In this document: positions 1 through 8,422 of the stretch, piece by piece
Position numbering within the stretch: the stretch's first letter is position 1
Layout: every line of letters begins with the position of its first letter
NCBI GenBank assembly: GCA_016191235.1
Contig: JACPOZ010000002.1
Coordinates: forward strand, 1-36,296
Source of the DNA: Gammaproteobacteria bacterium
GTDB taxonomy: Bacteria; Pseudomonadota; Gammaproteobacteria; Ga0077554; Ga007554
DNA length: 36,296 nucleotides
Reading direction: 5' to 3'
Notes under the pieces: model-generated
Seen by the model: the letters and a program-made list of their open reading frames with translations, nothing else
Told to the model about the DNA's origin: nothing
Database searches by the model: none
Position numbers and translations under genes: made by a program

Positions 1-1714
1 GAAACGCTGGGTAAAGCGCTTTTTCGAGAACGAATTGCTGCCGGTGCTGAGTCCTCTTGGTCTTGATCCCTCGCACCCCTTTCCCAATATCCTCAACAAG
101 AGCCTGAATTTCATTGTCTCGCTTACCGGCAAGGATGCCTTCGGGCGTAGCGGGGAGGTGGCGGTGTTGCAGGCGCCGCGCGCCTTGCCGCGCCTGATCC
201 AGATACCGGAGGAGTATGCGGGCGGTCCGCATGATTTTGTGTTCCTCACCTCCATCATCCATGCGCACGTCAAGGATTTGTTTCCCGGCATGAAGGTGAC
301 GGGCTGTTACCAGTTCCGCGTCACGCGCAACAGTGAGCTGTTTGTGGACAAGGAGGAAATCGACGACCTGCTGCGGGCGGTGGAGGGCGAGCTACCCTCG
401 CGCCGTTACGGCGAGGCGGTGCGGCTGGAGGTGGCCGACAATTGTCCCCCTGAGATGGCCGCCTATCTGCTCGATCAATTTGAACTGACGCAGGATGACC
501 TCTATCAGGTCAACGGCCCGGTGAATCTGGCGCGCCTGATGACTATCCCTGATGTAGTGGACAGGCCGGAACTGAAATATCCGCCCTTCACACCGGGACT
601 GCCTGGGCGGCTGAAGCGCAGCACCAACATCTTCCAGACCCTGCGTCACGGCGATGTGCTGCTGCATCATCCCTATGAATCCTTCGCGCCCGTGGTCGAT
701 TTCGTTCGCCAGGCCGCCGCCGATCCCCATGTGCTGGCCATCAAGCAGACCCTCTATCGCACCGGGCGTGACTCAGTGCTGGTCGACGCCCTGCTGGAGG
801 CGGCCCGCGCCGGCAAGGAAGTCACCGTGGTCATCGAATTGCTGGCACGCATGGATGAAGAAACCAACATCAACATGGCGACTCAGTTGCAGGAGGCGGG
901 CGCCCATGTAGTATATGGCGTGGTGGGCTATAAGACCCACGCCAAGATGATCCTGGTGGTGCGCCGCGAAGAGGATGGCCTGCGTCACTATGTGCATCTG
1001 GGCACCGGCAACTATCATGCCCGCACGGCAAGGTCGTACACCGATTTTGGCCTGTTTACCCGCAATGAAGTGATCGGCGAGGATGTCCACAAAATCTTTC
1101 TGCAACTCACCAGCCTGGGACGCATCACGAAACTAAACAAACTGTTGCAGGCGCCTTTTACACTGCACAAGGAATTGCTGGAAAAGATCGAGCGCGAGAC
1201 CGAATATGCCCGCCGTGGACGCGCAGCGCGCATTATCGCAAAAATGAATGCCCTGATCGAACCGAACATTATCCGGGCGCTTTATCGGGCATCCCAGGCC
1301 GGGGTGAAGGTTGACCTGATCGTGCGTGGGGTGTGCTGCCTGAGGCCGGGAATGCCGGGCATTTCCGAAAACATCCAGGTGCGCTCCATCGTGGGCCGTT
1401 TTCTGGAGCATTCGCGGGTCTATTATTTTCATCACAACGGCGATCCGGAGGTGTATTGTGCCAGCGCCGACTGGATGGATCGCAATTTTTTCCGGCGCGT
1501 GGAAGTGTGTTTTCCCATCGAAGCCAAGACCCTCAAAAAGCGCCTCATACAGGAGGCGTTGATGATGTACCTGGATGACAATGCGCAAGCGTGGCTGCTG
1601 CAAAGCGATGGGAGTTATGAGAGGGTCGCGCTGGAAAACCAGCGCCCATACTCGGCCCAAATTGCCCTGCTGGAAAAGTTGGCGGATGGTGCGCCGCAAG
1701 AGCCTTCTCCATGA
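1..1714 (+). CDS. ppk: Polyphosphate kinase 1, 5'-truncated by the window edge
   Basis: Polyphosphate kinase reversibly transfers the ATP gamma-phosphate to polyphosphate, usually at the inner membrane. The reading frame is open from base 2 with no start in the window; the residues before the TTG at 35 ([12 protein letters not shown]) already match the family, so the gene begins upstream. About 570 residues are visible against roughly 690 in the family, so about 120 N-terminal residues are missing. The phospholipase-D-like C-terminal half is complete: THAKM carries the histidine that is phosphorylated in the family (codon 938-940), followed by [19 protein letters not shown], and the second half-site is [20 protein letters not shown]. 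The gene converges on lnt with 25 bp between the stop codons and no clear terminator. Family assignment is secure; the true start cannot be seen. Confidence 0.96.
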   Translation, partial: KRWVKRFFENELLPVLSPLGLDPSHPFPNILNKSLNFIVSLTGKDAFGRSGEVAVLQAPRALPRLIQIPEEYAGGPHDFVFLTSIIHAHVKDLFPGMKVTGCYQFRVTRNSELFVDKEEIDDLLRAVEGELPSRRYGEAVRLEVADNCPPEMAAYLLDQFELTQDDLYQVNGPVNLARLMTIPDVVDRPELKYPPFTPGLPGRLKRSTNIFQTLRHGDVLLHHPYESFAPVVDFVRQAAADPHVLAIKQTLYRTGRDSVLVDALLEAARAGKEVTVVIELLARMDEETNINMATQLQEAGAHVVYGVVGYKTHAKMILVVRREEDGLRHYVHLGTGNYHARTARSYTDFGLFTRNEVIGEDVHKIFLQLTSLGRITKLNKLLQAPFTLHKELLEKIERETEYARRGRAARIIAKMNALIEPNIIRALYRASQAGVKVDLIVRGVCCLRPGMPGISENIQVRSIVGRFLEHSRVYYFHHNGDPEVYCASADWMDRNFFRRVEVCFPIEAKTLKKRLIQEALMMYLDDNAQAWLLQSDGSYERVALENQRPYSAQIALLEKLADGAPQEPSP

Positions 1715-1739
1715 CGCTCACAATACTCGGGAAAAGCGT

Positions 1740-3269
1740 CTACCGTCTTTTCACCAGGAACAACCCCATCGCCAGCGCCAATACCAGCATCACCACCACA
1801 GGCATGTTTCCCACCCGCACATAGGGCGTTGCGCCGCTCATTGGCTGTATTGTGGCGGTTAGTGTGTATGTCTTGAATTGCGGCGCGACGGCAAGCTGTT
1901 TTCCATTGGGGCCGATGATGGCGGTGATGCCGGTGTTAGTGGCGCGCAGCAGGGGGCGGCCTGTCTCCAGGGCGCGCATGCGGGTGATTTGCAGGTGTTG
2001 CAGCGGGCCGATGGAATGGCCGAACCAGGCATCGTTGCTGACATTGACCAGCAGTGTGGCGTCGGGCAACTGGCGAATCACCTCTTCGCCGAACACGGCC
2101 TCGTAACAAATCGAGATGGCCGCTTTCTGCCCCGCAACGCTCAACGGCTGTTGATCCAGCCCGCCCTTGCTGAAATCAGACATCGGCACCTGGAGAAAAT
2201 CGACGACGCCCGCCAGTGCGCTTTTCATGGGCAGGTATTCGGTGAACGGCACCAGATGATGCTTGTGGTAAAACGCCTGGTGGCTGCCGAGGCTGGTCAT
2301 GCTGTTGTAGTAGCGCTGCGTGCGCATATCCATAACCGGCACGCCAATCAACATATCAGCATGATGTTCGCGTGCCTCCTCGCCCAACGCACTGAGGAAA
2401 CCCTCCGCCTCATGGTAAAACACCGGCATGGCGGTTTCCGGCCAGATGATGAGGTTGCTGTCCCAGTGCTCACGCGTCATGCGCAGATAAAGTTCGAGGG
2501 TAGGGTCTCTGACATCCGGCGTCCATTTGATGTCCTGCGGGATATTGCCCTGGATCAGGCTCACTTTCAGCGGTGTCCCCGTCGGCTGGCTCCACTGCTG
2601 CATGCCTAGCAACCCCGCTGTGATCCATAACGCCAGCAACACGGCGACATGGATCAGCCTGCGCCACACGCCGCCTTTATCCAGCACCGCCGCCAGCAAT
2701 AATCCGGCGCTGAACGCGCTCGCCCAGGAGACGCCATACACACCCAGTACTGGCGCCAGGCCGGCGAGCGGGGTGTCGATCTGGCTATAGCCGAGATTCA
2801 GCCACGGAAAGCCGGTCAGGAACCAGCTGCGCACCCATTCAAAGAAGGTCCAGCCCGCAGGCAAGATCAGCAGCAGCTTGATGCGTAAGGCGGCGGGTGT
2901 CGGCGCGGGATAAAAACGGGTGGTAAAGTAACCGAAGAGGGCGGGAAACCATGCCAGCACGATGACGAACAGCGTCATCAGGAACACCGACAAGGGAAGG
3001 CTGACGCCGCCGAATTCGTAGATGCTGACATAGATCCACGTCACGCCGGTGCCGAACATCCCCAGGCCGAACAGCAGGCCGCGCCACATCGCGCGCCGGG
3101 GCGATACGTGGAGCCACAAGGCGAAGAGCAGGGCGGGGATGAAAACCGCCAGCGGGAAGATCCCGAAAGGGGCGAATGCCAGCGGCAGTAACGCCCCAGC
3201 CAGCAGGGCCAGCAGATCACCGCGCCAGTCAGCCGCAGTCTGTGTTTTGTTGGTGAATAAAGGCCTCAA
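1740..3269 (-). CDS. lnt: Apolipoprotein N-acyltransferase
   Basis: Lnt adds the third acyl chain to the N-terminal cysteine of lipoproteins in the inner membrane. The 509-residue protein has about six hydrophobic segments in residues 20-220, then a C-terminal carbon-nitrogen hydrolase domain from about 234 (SLIQGNIPQDIKW). The catalytic triad is visible: E278 in IIWPETAMP, K336 in YHKHHLVPF, and C388 in ISICYEAVFGEE. These lie close to E. coli positions 267, 335 and 387. The start is TTG, preceded by an AGGGGCAG ribosome-binding sequence 5-6 bases upstream, and no ATG or GTG occurs upstream before an in-frame stop. It is the last gene of the miaB-phoH-ybeY-corC-lnt operon, 28 bp after corC, the usual gammaproteobacterial order. 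Confidence 0.97.
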   Translation of the reverse strand: MRPLFTNKTQTAADWRGDLLALLAGALLPLAFAPFGIFPLAVFIPALLFALWLHVSPRRAMWRGLLFGLGMFGTGVTWIYVSIYEFGGVSLPLSVFLMTLFVIVLAWFPALFGYFTTRFYPAPTPAALRIKLLLILPAGWTFFEWVRSWFLTGFPWLNLGYSQIDTPLAGLAPVLGVYGVSWASAFSAGLLLAAVLDKGGVWRRLIHVAVLLALWITAGLLGMQQWSQPTGTPLKVSLIQGNIPQDIKWTPDVRDPTLELYLRMTREHWDSNLIIWPETAMPVFYHEAEGFLSALGEEAREHHADMLIGVPVMDMRTQRYYNSMTSLGSHQAFYHKHHLVPFTEYLPMKSALAGVVDFLQVPMSDFSKGGLDQQPLSVAGQKAAISICYEAVFGEEVIRQLPDATLLVNVSNDAWFGHSIGPLQHLQITRMRALETGRPLLRATNTGITAIIGPNGKQLAVAPQFKTYTLTATIQPMSGATPYVRVGNMPVVVMLVLALAMGLFLVKRR

Positions 3270-3297
3270 GTGACTGCCCCTACGCTTGTCGCATCAA

Positions 3298-4182
3298 TCA
3301 GGACTCGCCGGACAGCGTGGGTTGTTCAATCTCGTCTTCTTGCGTGCGCATGGTTACTTGCAGCAGGTGAATGCGGCGATTGTCGGCATGCAGCACCTTG
3401 AAGCGGAAGCGCCCGATGGCCAGCGCCTCGCCGCGCCGCGGCACCTTGCCGAAGTCATGTACTACCAGGCCGCCGATGGTGTCGAATTCCTCATCGCTGA
3501 AATCGCTTCCGAAGTAGCTGTTGAATTCGTCGATAGGCGTCAGCGCCTTCACTGTATAGTTGAAGTCGCTGTGTTTTTTGATATAGGCATCTTCGTCGAT
3601 ATCGTGCTCGTCGGCGATTTCGCCGACGATTTGTTCTAGCACATCCTCGATGGTCACGAGGCCAGACACCCCGCCGTATTCGTCCACGACAATGGCCATG
3701 TGATTGCGGCTGGCACGGAATTCCTTGAGCAGCACATTGAGGCGCTTGCTCTCCGGGATAAACACCGCCGGACGCAGGATGTCGCGCACATTGAAAACCG
3801 TGTGCCGTCCGGTGACGAAGTAACCCAGCAGGTCTTTCGCCAGCAGAATGCCGATCACTTCATCGCGGCTGTCGCCGATTACCGGGAAGCGCGAGTGCTC
3901 GGATTCGGTGATGACGGGGAGGATTTCCTGCAATGCGGCATCACGATCCACCACCACCATCTGCGCACGTGGCACCATGATGTCGCGCACCTGCATTTCG
4001 GATACTTGCAGCACACCCTCGATCATCGCCAGTGCGTCGGAATCGAGTAGTTGGCGCTGTTGCGCATCGCGCAACAGTTCGATGAGTTGTTCACGGTCCT
4101 TGGGTTCGCCCAGCAAAACGTGGCTCAGTCTTTCAAGCCAGGAGCGTTGCGCTGTGCCGTTAGTAGATCGGCCTTCGTTCAT
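3298..4182 (-). CDS. corC: CorC/HlyC-family CBS-domain protein (YbeX)
   Basis: A cytoplasmic CBS-pair protein historically linked to magnesium/cobalt efflux and, in E. coli (YbeX), to ribosome function. It has 294 residues: an N-terminal helical region, two CBS motifs at about 70-130 ([11 protein letters not shown]) and 135-195 ([30 protein letters not shown]), then a C-terminal CorC_HlyC domain at about 205-285. No transmembrane segment is present, so it lacks the DUF21 domain of the larger membrane relatives. The ATG start at 4180-4182 fits the family. It lies 33 bp after ybeY and 28 bp before lnt and is almost certainly co-transcribed. The biochemical role is less certain than the family. 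Confidence 0.94.
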   Translation of the reverse strand: MNEGRSTNGTAQRSWLERLSHVLLGEPKDREQLIELLRDAQQRQLLDSDALAMIEGVLQVSEMQVRDIMVPRAQMVVVDRDAALQEILPVITESEHSRFPVIGDSRDEVIGILLAKDLLGYFVTGRHTVFNVRDILRPAVFIPESKRLNVLLKEFRASRNHMAIVVDEYGGVSGLVTIEDVLEQIVGEIADEHDIDEDAYIKKHSDFNYTVKALTPIDEFNSYFGSDFSDEEFDTIGGLVVHDFGKVPRRGEALAIGRFRFKVLHADNRRIHLLQVTMRTQEDEIEQPTLSGES

Positions 4183-4215
4183 GTGTTATCCATAGATAAA
4201 AAATTTTCGATACTC

Positions 4216-4680
4216 TCATGATGATTGATACGGGTCAGGAAAACCCAATCGAGCCAGGATGTCTGTTTCCACCGTCTCCATGGCCTGTGCTTCCTGTTCG
4301 TCGATATGGTCATACCCCAGCAGGTGCAGTACACCATGCACTACCATGTGCGCCCAATGGGCGGGGGCTTCCTTGTGTTGTTCGCGCGCCTCGCGTTCAA
4401 CGACGGGCGCGCAAATCACAATATCACCCAACCAGGGCACGGGCAGCAGGTCGGCGTCCTCGACGGCGAATGACAGCACATTGGTTGGCCCCTGTTTGTG
4501 GCGATAGGTTTCGTTGAGCGCCGTACCTTCGTCGTTGCCGACGACGCGCACCGTCAACTGACCTTCCTCGCGCCGCCCCGCCAGTGCCGCGTGCGCCCAT
4601 GCGCCAATCTGATCCGGCGACGGCAAGGCATCGTCCTGGGTCAATTCAGGTCCGTACTGGACATCCACCTGAATGCTCAT
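4216..4680 (-). CDS. ybeY: Endoribonuclease YbeY (rRNA maturation factor)
   Basis: YbeY is a zinc-dependent RNase involved in 16S rRNA 3'-end maturation and ribosome quality control. The protein has 154 residues, as expected for the family. The zinc-binding HxxxHxxxxxH signature is intact as [11 protein letters not shown], followed by the acidic tail helix [12 protein letters not shown]. The N-terminal half carries the family strand [15 protein letters not shown] and [12 protein letters not shown]. The ATG start at 4678-4680 comes 5 bp after the phoH stop, so translation is probably coupled with phoH. Its place between phoH and corC is the conserved proteobacterial arrangement. Confidence 0.97.
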   Translation of the reverse strand: MSIQVDVQYGPELTQDDALPSPDQIGAWAHAALAGRREEGQLTVRVVGNDEGTALNETYRHKQGPTNVLSFAVEDADLLPVPWLGDIVICAPVVEREAREQHKEAPAHWAHMVVHGVLHLLGYDHIDEQEAQAMETVETDILARLGFPDPYQSS

Positions 4681-4685
4681 CTATT

Positions 4686-5678
4686 TCAGCCGCCGCTTTC
4701 TTCTTTTGTTTTGCTTTCAAACGCTTCATAAGCGGATACGATGCGCTGCACCAGCGGGTGACGTACCACGTCTCTCGCCTGGAAGAAGGTGAAGCTGATA
4801 CCCTCGACATCGCGCAGCACGTCGATGACGTGACGCAGCCCGGACTGGCGCGGGCGCGGCAAGTCGGTCTGGGTGATATCGCCGGTTATCACCGCAACCG
4901 AACCAAAACCGATGCGCGTGAGAAACATCTTCATCTGCTCGGCTGTGGTATTTTGCGCCTCGTCGAGGATGATGAATGACTCATTCAGCGTTCGCCCACG
5001 CATGTAGGCGAGCGGCGCGATCTCGATCACATTGCGCTCGATCAACTTGGCGACGCGTTCAAACCCCAGCATCTCATACAGCGCATCATACAGGGGGCGT
5101 AGATAGGGGTCGATTTTCTGCGCCAGGTCACCCGGCAAAAAACCCAGCCGCTCGCCGGCTTCCACCGCCGGGCGCGTCAGCAGTACACGCCGCACCTTCT
5201 CCTGCTCCAGCGCAGCAACGGCGCAGGCCACCGCCAGGTAGGTCTTGCCCGTGCCCGCCGGGCCGATGCCAAAGTTGATATCGTGCGCCAGGATATTTTT
5301 TATATAGCGCTGCTGATTGTAGCCGCGTCCCTTGATCACGCCGCGCGGAATACGCAGGTTCACATCGGTAAGCGCCGGGTCCGGCGAGTCCATTAGCGCG
5401 TCCAGTCCGGAGTCTTGCAGAAACAGATGCACACGCGCCGGCGTGAGCGCAGCCTGCGCCGTTTCGCCATAGAGGCTCTGGAGCAGTTCTTCGGCGGTAT
5501 GCACCGTCGCGGCGTCATCGCCGATCACACGGAACTCGTGGCCACGGTTATTGATTTCGACACCCAGGCGGCGCTCGATCTGTCGCAGGTGCTCATCAAG
5601 GTGGCCGCAGAGATTGACTAGACGCTGATTGTCCGCCGGTGCAAGCGTGAAATCAGAAGAGTGAGGTTGGTCGTTCAA
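4686..5678 (-). CDS. ybeZ: PhoH-family ATPase (YbeZ)
   Basis: A PhoH-like P-loop ATPase, the usual partner of YbeY and probably involved in RNA metabolism. The 330-residue protein has Walker A GPAGTGKT at 139-146, Walker B FIILDEAQN with D239 and E240, and the family block LTRPAVEAGERLGFLPGD. The N-terminal 100 residues look like the KH-like nucleotide-binding region of the family. The chosen start is the TTG at 5676-5678; no ATG or GTG lies upstream in frame within about 80 bases and no strong ribosome-binding sequence is visible, so a shorter start is possible. It lies 87 bp downstream of miaB and 5 bp upstream of ybeY in the same operon. Confidence 0.95.
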   Translation of the reverse strand: MNDQPHSSDFTLAPADNQRLVNLCGHLDEHLRQIERRLGVEINNRGHEFRVIGDDAATVHTAEELLQSLYGETAQAALTPARVHLFLQDSGLDALMDSPDPALTDVNLRIPRGVIKGRGYNQQRYIKNILAHDINFGIGPAGTGKTYLAVACAVAALEQEKVRRVLLTRPAVEAGERLGFLPGDLAQKIDPYLRPLYDALYEMLGFERVAKLIERNVIEIAPLAYMRGRTLNESFIILDEAQNTTAEQMKMFLTRIGFGSVAVITGDITQTDLPRPRQSGLRHVIDVLRDVEGISFTFFQARDVVRHPLVQRIVSAYEAFESKTKEESGG

Positions 5679-5765
5679 GATGGGTAGGTATATAAGTGTT
5701 CTTAAAAATGGATACGATCAAGGATTGCGTATTTTACACTGATAATGCGATCAATTCATGAATTA

Positions 5766-7106
5766 TCAAGCGCATTTCGCTGTGACGCGCTCCACCCGTT
5801 CGCCGCGTAGCGAGCTCGCCAAGGCCTCGGTAATGCGCACATCGACGAACTGTCCGATCAGCGCAGGATCACCCGCAAAATGCACCGCGCGGTTGTTCTC
5901 CACGCAGCCGGAGATGGAGCCGTCCGGGTTGAAGCGCTCCACCAGAACGCGCTGCACAGTGCCTATCATGGCGTGAGCGATTTTTGCCGAGTGTTCGTTG
6001 ATGCGGGCCTGGAGCCGTGCCAGCCGTGCCTGTTTGACTTCCATCGGCACATCGTCGGGCAGGCTTGCCGCCGGGGTGCCGGGGCGCGGGCTGTAGACGA
6101 AGCTGAAGGAGCGGTCGAAGCCGATTTCTTCGATGAGCTTCAGGGTGGCTTCGAAGTCGGCGTCGGTCTCACCGGGGAACCCAATGATGAAATCCGATGA
6201 TATGCAGATGCCGGGCCGCAGCGCGCGCAGGCGGTGGATCTTGGCTTTGTATTCTTCCGCTGTATAACCGCGCTTCATCAGCGCCAGGATGCGGTCGGAA
6301 CCGCTCTGCACCGGCAGATGCACGTGGTCCACCAACTGCGCTACCGATGCGTAGGATTCGATCAGGCTGTCGGAAAACTCCGCCGGATGCGATGTCGTGT
6401 AACGGATGCGCTCAATGCCGTCAATCGCGGCGACGTAGTCGATCAGCAGCGCAAGATCCGCATCAAAGCCATCATGCATGGACCCACGGTAGGCGTTGAC
6501 GTTCTGGCCGAGCAGCGTCACCTCGCGCACGCCCTGTGCCGCCAGTAAGCCGACTTCGTTGAGAACATCGTCAAACGGGCGACTGACCTCTTCGCCGCGT
6601 GTGTAGGGCACCACGCAGAAGGTGCAGTATTTGCTGCATCCTTCCATGATCGAGACGAAGGCGGTGGGGCCTTCCGCGCGGGGAGGGGGCAGGCGGTCGA
6701 ATTTTTCGATTTCGGGGAAGGTGATGTCCATCGCGCGAATGCGCTTGCGCTCCACTTCTTCCAGTAATGCGGGGAGGCGATGCAGTGTCTGGGGGCCAAA
6801 CACGATGTCGACATAGGGCGCCCGCTTGAAAATGATCTCGCCCTCCTGGCTCGCCACGCACCCGCCGACGCCGATCACCAGGTCTGGACGGTTCTTTTTC
6901 CACTCGCGCCACCACCCCAATTGAGAGAACACCTTTTCCTGTGCCTTTTCGCGTACCGAGCAGGTGTTGAGCAGCAGCACATCCGCTTCTTCGGCTACGG
7001 TGGTCAATTCCAACCCATGCGATGCCTTCAGCACGTCCGCCATTTTGGAGGAATCGTACTCATTCATCTGGCAGCCAAAGGTTTTGATGTAAAGCTTGCG
7101 TCCCAT
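5766..7106 (-). CDS. miaB: tRNA-2-methylthio-N6-isopentenyladenosine synthase MiaB
   Basis: MiaB is a radical-SAM methylthiotransferase that converts i6A37 to ms2i6A37 in tRNAs reading U-starting codons. The protein has 446 residues. The three cysteines of the auxiliary cluster are C12 ([10 protein letters not shown]), C49 (NTCSVREKA) and C83 (GGCVASQEG). The radical-SAM CxxxCxxC is C157, C161 and C164 in [23 protein letters not shown]-like tail follows from about residue 375. The open frame continues far upstream, but the family start ([12 protein letters not shown]) is the ATG at 7104-7106, with AGGCAC about 8 bases before it. The extension would cover the promoter and body of the divergent dehydratase gene and has no family resemblance. 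It is the first gene of the miaB-phoH-ybeY-corC-lnt operon. Confidence 0.97.
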   Translation of the reverse strand: MGRKLYIKTFGCQMNEYDSSKMADVLKASHGLELTTVAEEADVLLLNTCSVREKAQEKVFSQLGWWREWKKNRPDLVIGVGGCVASQEGEIIFKRAPYVDIVFGPQTLHRLPALLEEVERKRIRAMDITFPEIEKFDRLPPPRAEGPTAFVSIMEGCSKYCTFCVVPYTRGEEVSRPFDDVLNEVGLLAAQGVREVTLLGQNVNAYRGSMHDGFDADLALLIDYVAAIDGIERIRYTTSHPAEFSDSLIESYASVAQLVDHVHLPVQSGSDRILALMKRGYTAEEYKAKIHRLRALRPGICISSDFIIGFPGETDADFEATLKLIEEIGFDRSFSFVYSPRPGTPAASLPDDVPMEVKQARLARLQARINEHSAKIAHAMIGTVQRVLVERFNPDGSISGCVENNRAVHFAGDPALIGQFVDVRITEALASSLRGERVERVTAKCA

Positions 7107-7230
7107 AATAAAGTGCCTGTTAAAACTTGATAACTGATGACATAAGCTACTACTTTTACAGAAAAATTTCCAGTTGATACAAACAGACGTAAAATAGAAA
7201 CCCCTTGTTTTTAACGGGAGGTATCGCACG

Positions 7231-7518
7231 ATGGCAGAGAAACTCAGCACCACCGACATCGAACAACGAATGAGTACCGTGAATGATTGGGCGCTTGCAG
7301 GTGATACAATCCGCCGTACCATTCGATTCCGGTCGTTCCCGGCGGCAATTGCTTTTGTCACCGAAGCAGGATTTCTCGCGGAGGCTGCCAATCATCACCC
7401 TGATATCGACATCCGCTGGCGGAACGTAACGCTGACGCTGACTACCCACGAAGCGGGCGGTTTGACACAGAAGGACTTCGACCTTGCTGGCCAGATCAAC
7501 GCTTTGAGTGGTAGCTGA
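7231..7518 (+). CDS. phhB: Pterin-4a-carbinolamine dehydratase
   Basis: This enzyme dehydrates 4a-hydroxytetrahydropterin and recycles the cofactor of aromatic amino acid hydroxylases; in bacteria without such a hydroxylase its role is less clear. The 95-residue protein matches the short family length. The active-site motif is present as E51-x3-H55-H56-P57, then W63, H73 and D82 ([18 protein letters not shown]...[15 protein letters not shown]). The ATG at 7231 has a strong GGGAGG ribosome-binding sequence. It is divergent from miaB (124 bp apart) and convergent with the PEP-CTERM gene. No aromatic hydroxylase gene is seen in the window. The symbol phhB is a family label; physiological partnership is not shown here. 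Confidence 0.93.
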   Translation: MAEKLSTTDIEQRMSTVNDWALAGDTIRRTIRFRSFPAAIAFVTEAGFLAEAANHHPDIDIRWRNVTLTLTTHEAGGLTQKDFDLAGQINALSGS

Positions 7519-7580
7519 ATGGGAGAGGAGTTCCCCGGTGCGACAGCATCTGGGAGATGAAAAAGGCTGCGACAAGATCG

Positions 7581-7609
7581 GAGCGCGCAGAGGCTGCCTC
7601 TGCGCGCTC
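7581..7609. terminator. Strong hairpin between convergent genes
   Basis: A perfect 13-bp stem (GAGCGCGCAGAGG at 7581-7593 and its complement at 7597-7609) closes a 3-base loop between the ends of the dehydratase gene and the PEP-CTERM gene. It overlaps the very 3' end of neither gene; the PEP-CTERM stop is 6 bp away. There is no adjacent run of T on either strand, so a classical intrinsic terminator is not proven. It may act as a bidirectional barrier or protect mRNA 3' ends. Confidence 0.45.
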
Positions 7610-7614
7610 TGTAA

Positions 7615-8286
7615 CTATGCGGCGGAAGGCAGCCGGGAACGTTGCGCGCCAACCTTGTTGCGGCGAGCAAACACCAAGCCTATTACACCCAGCCCGGCGA
7701 GCATGGAAACCCAGGTCTGCGCCTCCGGCACGGGCGAAATCAGGCCGTCCTGTGTGACCACATACTTGAAGGAACTGCCTCCCAAGGCACCCTGCACATG
7801 CACCATGCCAAAGGCGTTGGCGCCACTGCCGGGAATGGACGACAGAAAGCTGCTCACGTTGGCATTGGTGAGCGTCCATGATGCCACGTCACCATCCACG
7901 AACCTGTCCGAATTCTTGCCATTGGAGGTTGGGAATTTCACCTGGATGGCAAAATCGTAGCCGGCGTTCTTCCCCGATGGGTCAACCTTAAACTCACCAA
8001 TGGCCTGACTGCCGGTATTGCCAAACGATCCCAATAGCGCCGAACCGGAATATGTCAGCGACAATTCCGAAATGAAGGAGCTACCACCCAGGCCGCTTAC
8101 ACCGGACACCTTGGTCAGCGAGAAATCCACATCACCGCCATCCTGAGTCAGGGTGAGCGTGGCCACGGTAGCGGCAGGCGCGCCACTGTTCAACGGAGTG
8201 CCAAAATTCATTACATAGGATTGCGCATACGCGCCGCTGGCGGCAAACATCAAGCCCAGGCCCAGCCACATTTTCTTTTTCAACAT
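7615..8286 (-). CDS. PEP-CTERM sorting-domain protein, exported
   Basis: A secreted protein of unknown function, 223 residues. Residues 1-22 form a signal peptide (MLKKKMWLGLG... with an AYA|Q cleavage site). The middle is Ser/Gly/Thr-rich and predicted beta, with no recognised enzymatic domain. The C-terminus is a PEP-CTERM sorting tail: VPEAQTWVSMLAGLGVIGL followed by FARRNK, that is a Pro-Glu motif, a hydrophobic span and a basic cluster. In such systems an exosortase cleaves the tail and the protein is linked to exopolysaccharide production; no exosortase gene lies in this window. The ATG at 8284-8286 is chosen because it directly precedes the signal peptide and has TGGGGAA upstream; the longer open frame adds residues without signal character. 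Confidence 0.85.
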   Translation of the reverse strand: MLKKKMWLGLGLMFAASGAYAQSYVMNFGTPLNSGAPAATVATLTLTQDGGDVDFSLTKVSGVSGLGGSSFISELSLTYSGSALLGSFGNTGSQAIGEFKVDPSGKNAGYDFAIQVKFPTSNGKNSDRFVDGDVASWTLTNANVSSFLSSIPGSGANAFGMVHVQGALGGSSFKYVVTQDGLISPVPEAQTWVSMLAGLGVIGLVFARRNKVGAQRSRLPSAA

Positions 8287-8422
8287 TGCATTCCCCACAA
8301 TTCGTGTTATGACTATGACGAACCCGTGCCTGGGCCAATAAACCGGAATACCTTTGGCACAGTTTAACATATCTCCATGGACAATTTCCACTAGGATAGC
8401 GCGCATGCTCTACGCCGCCGCC

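Noticed and set aside
7107-7391. N-terminal extension of miaB
   Set aside because: The family start is at 7106; the extension lies over the divergent dehydratase gene and resembles no MiaB.
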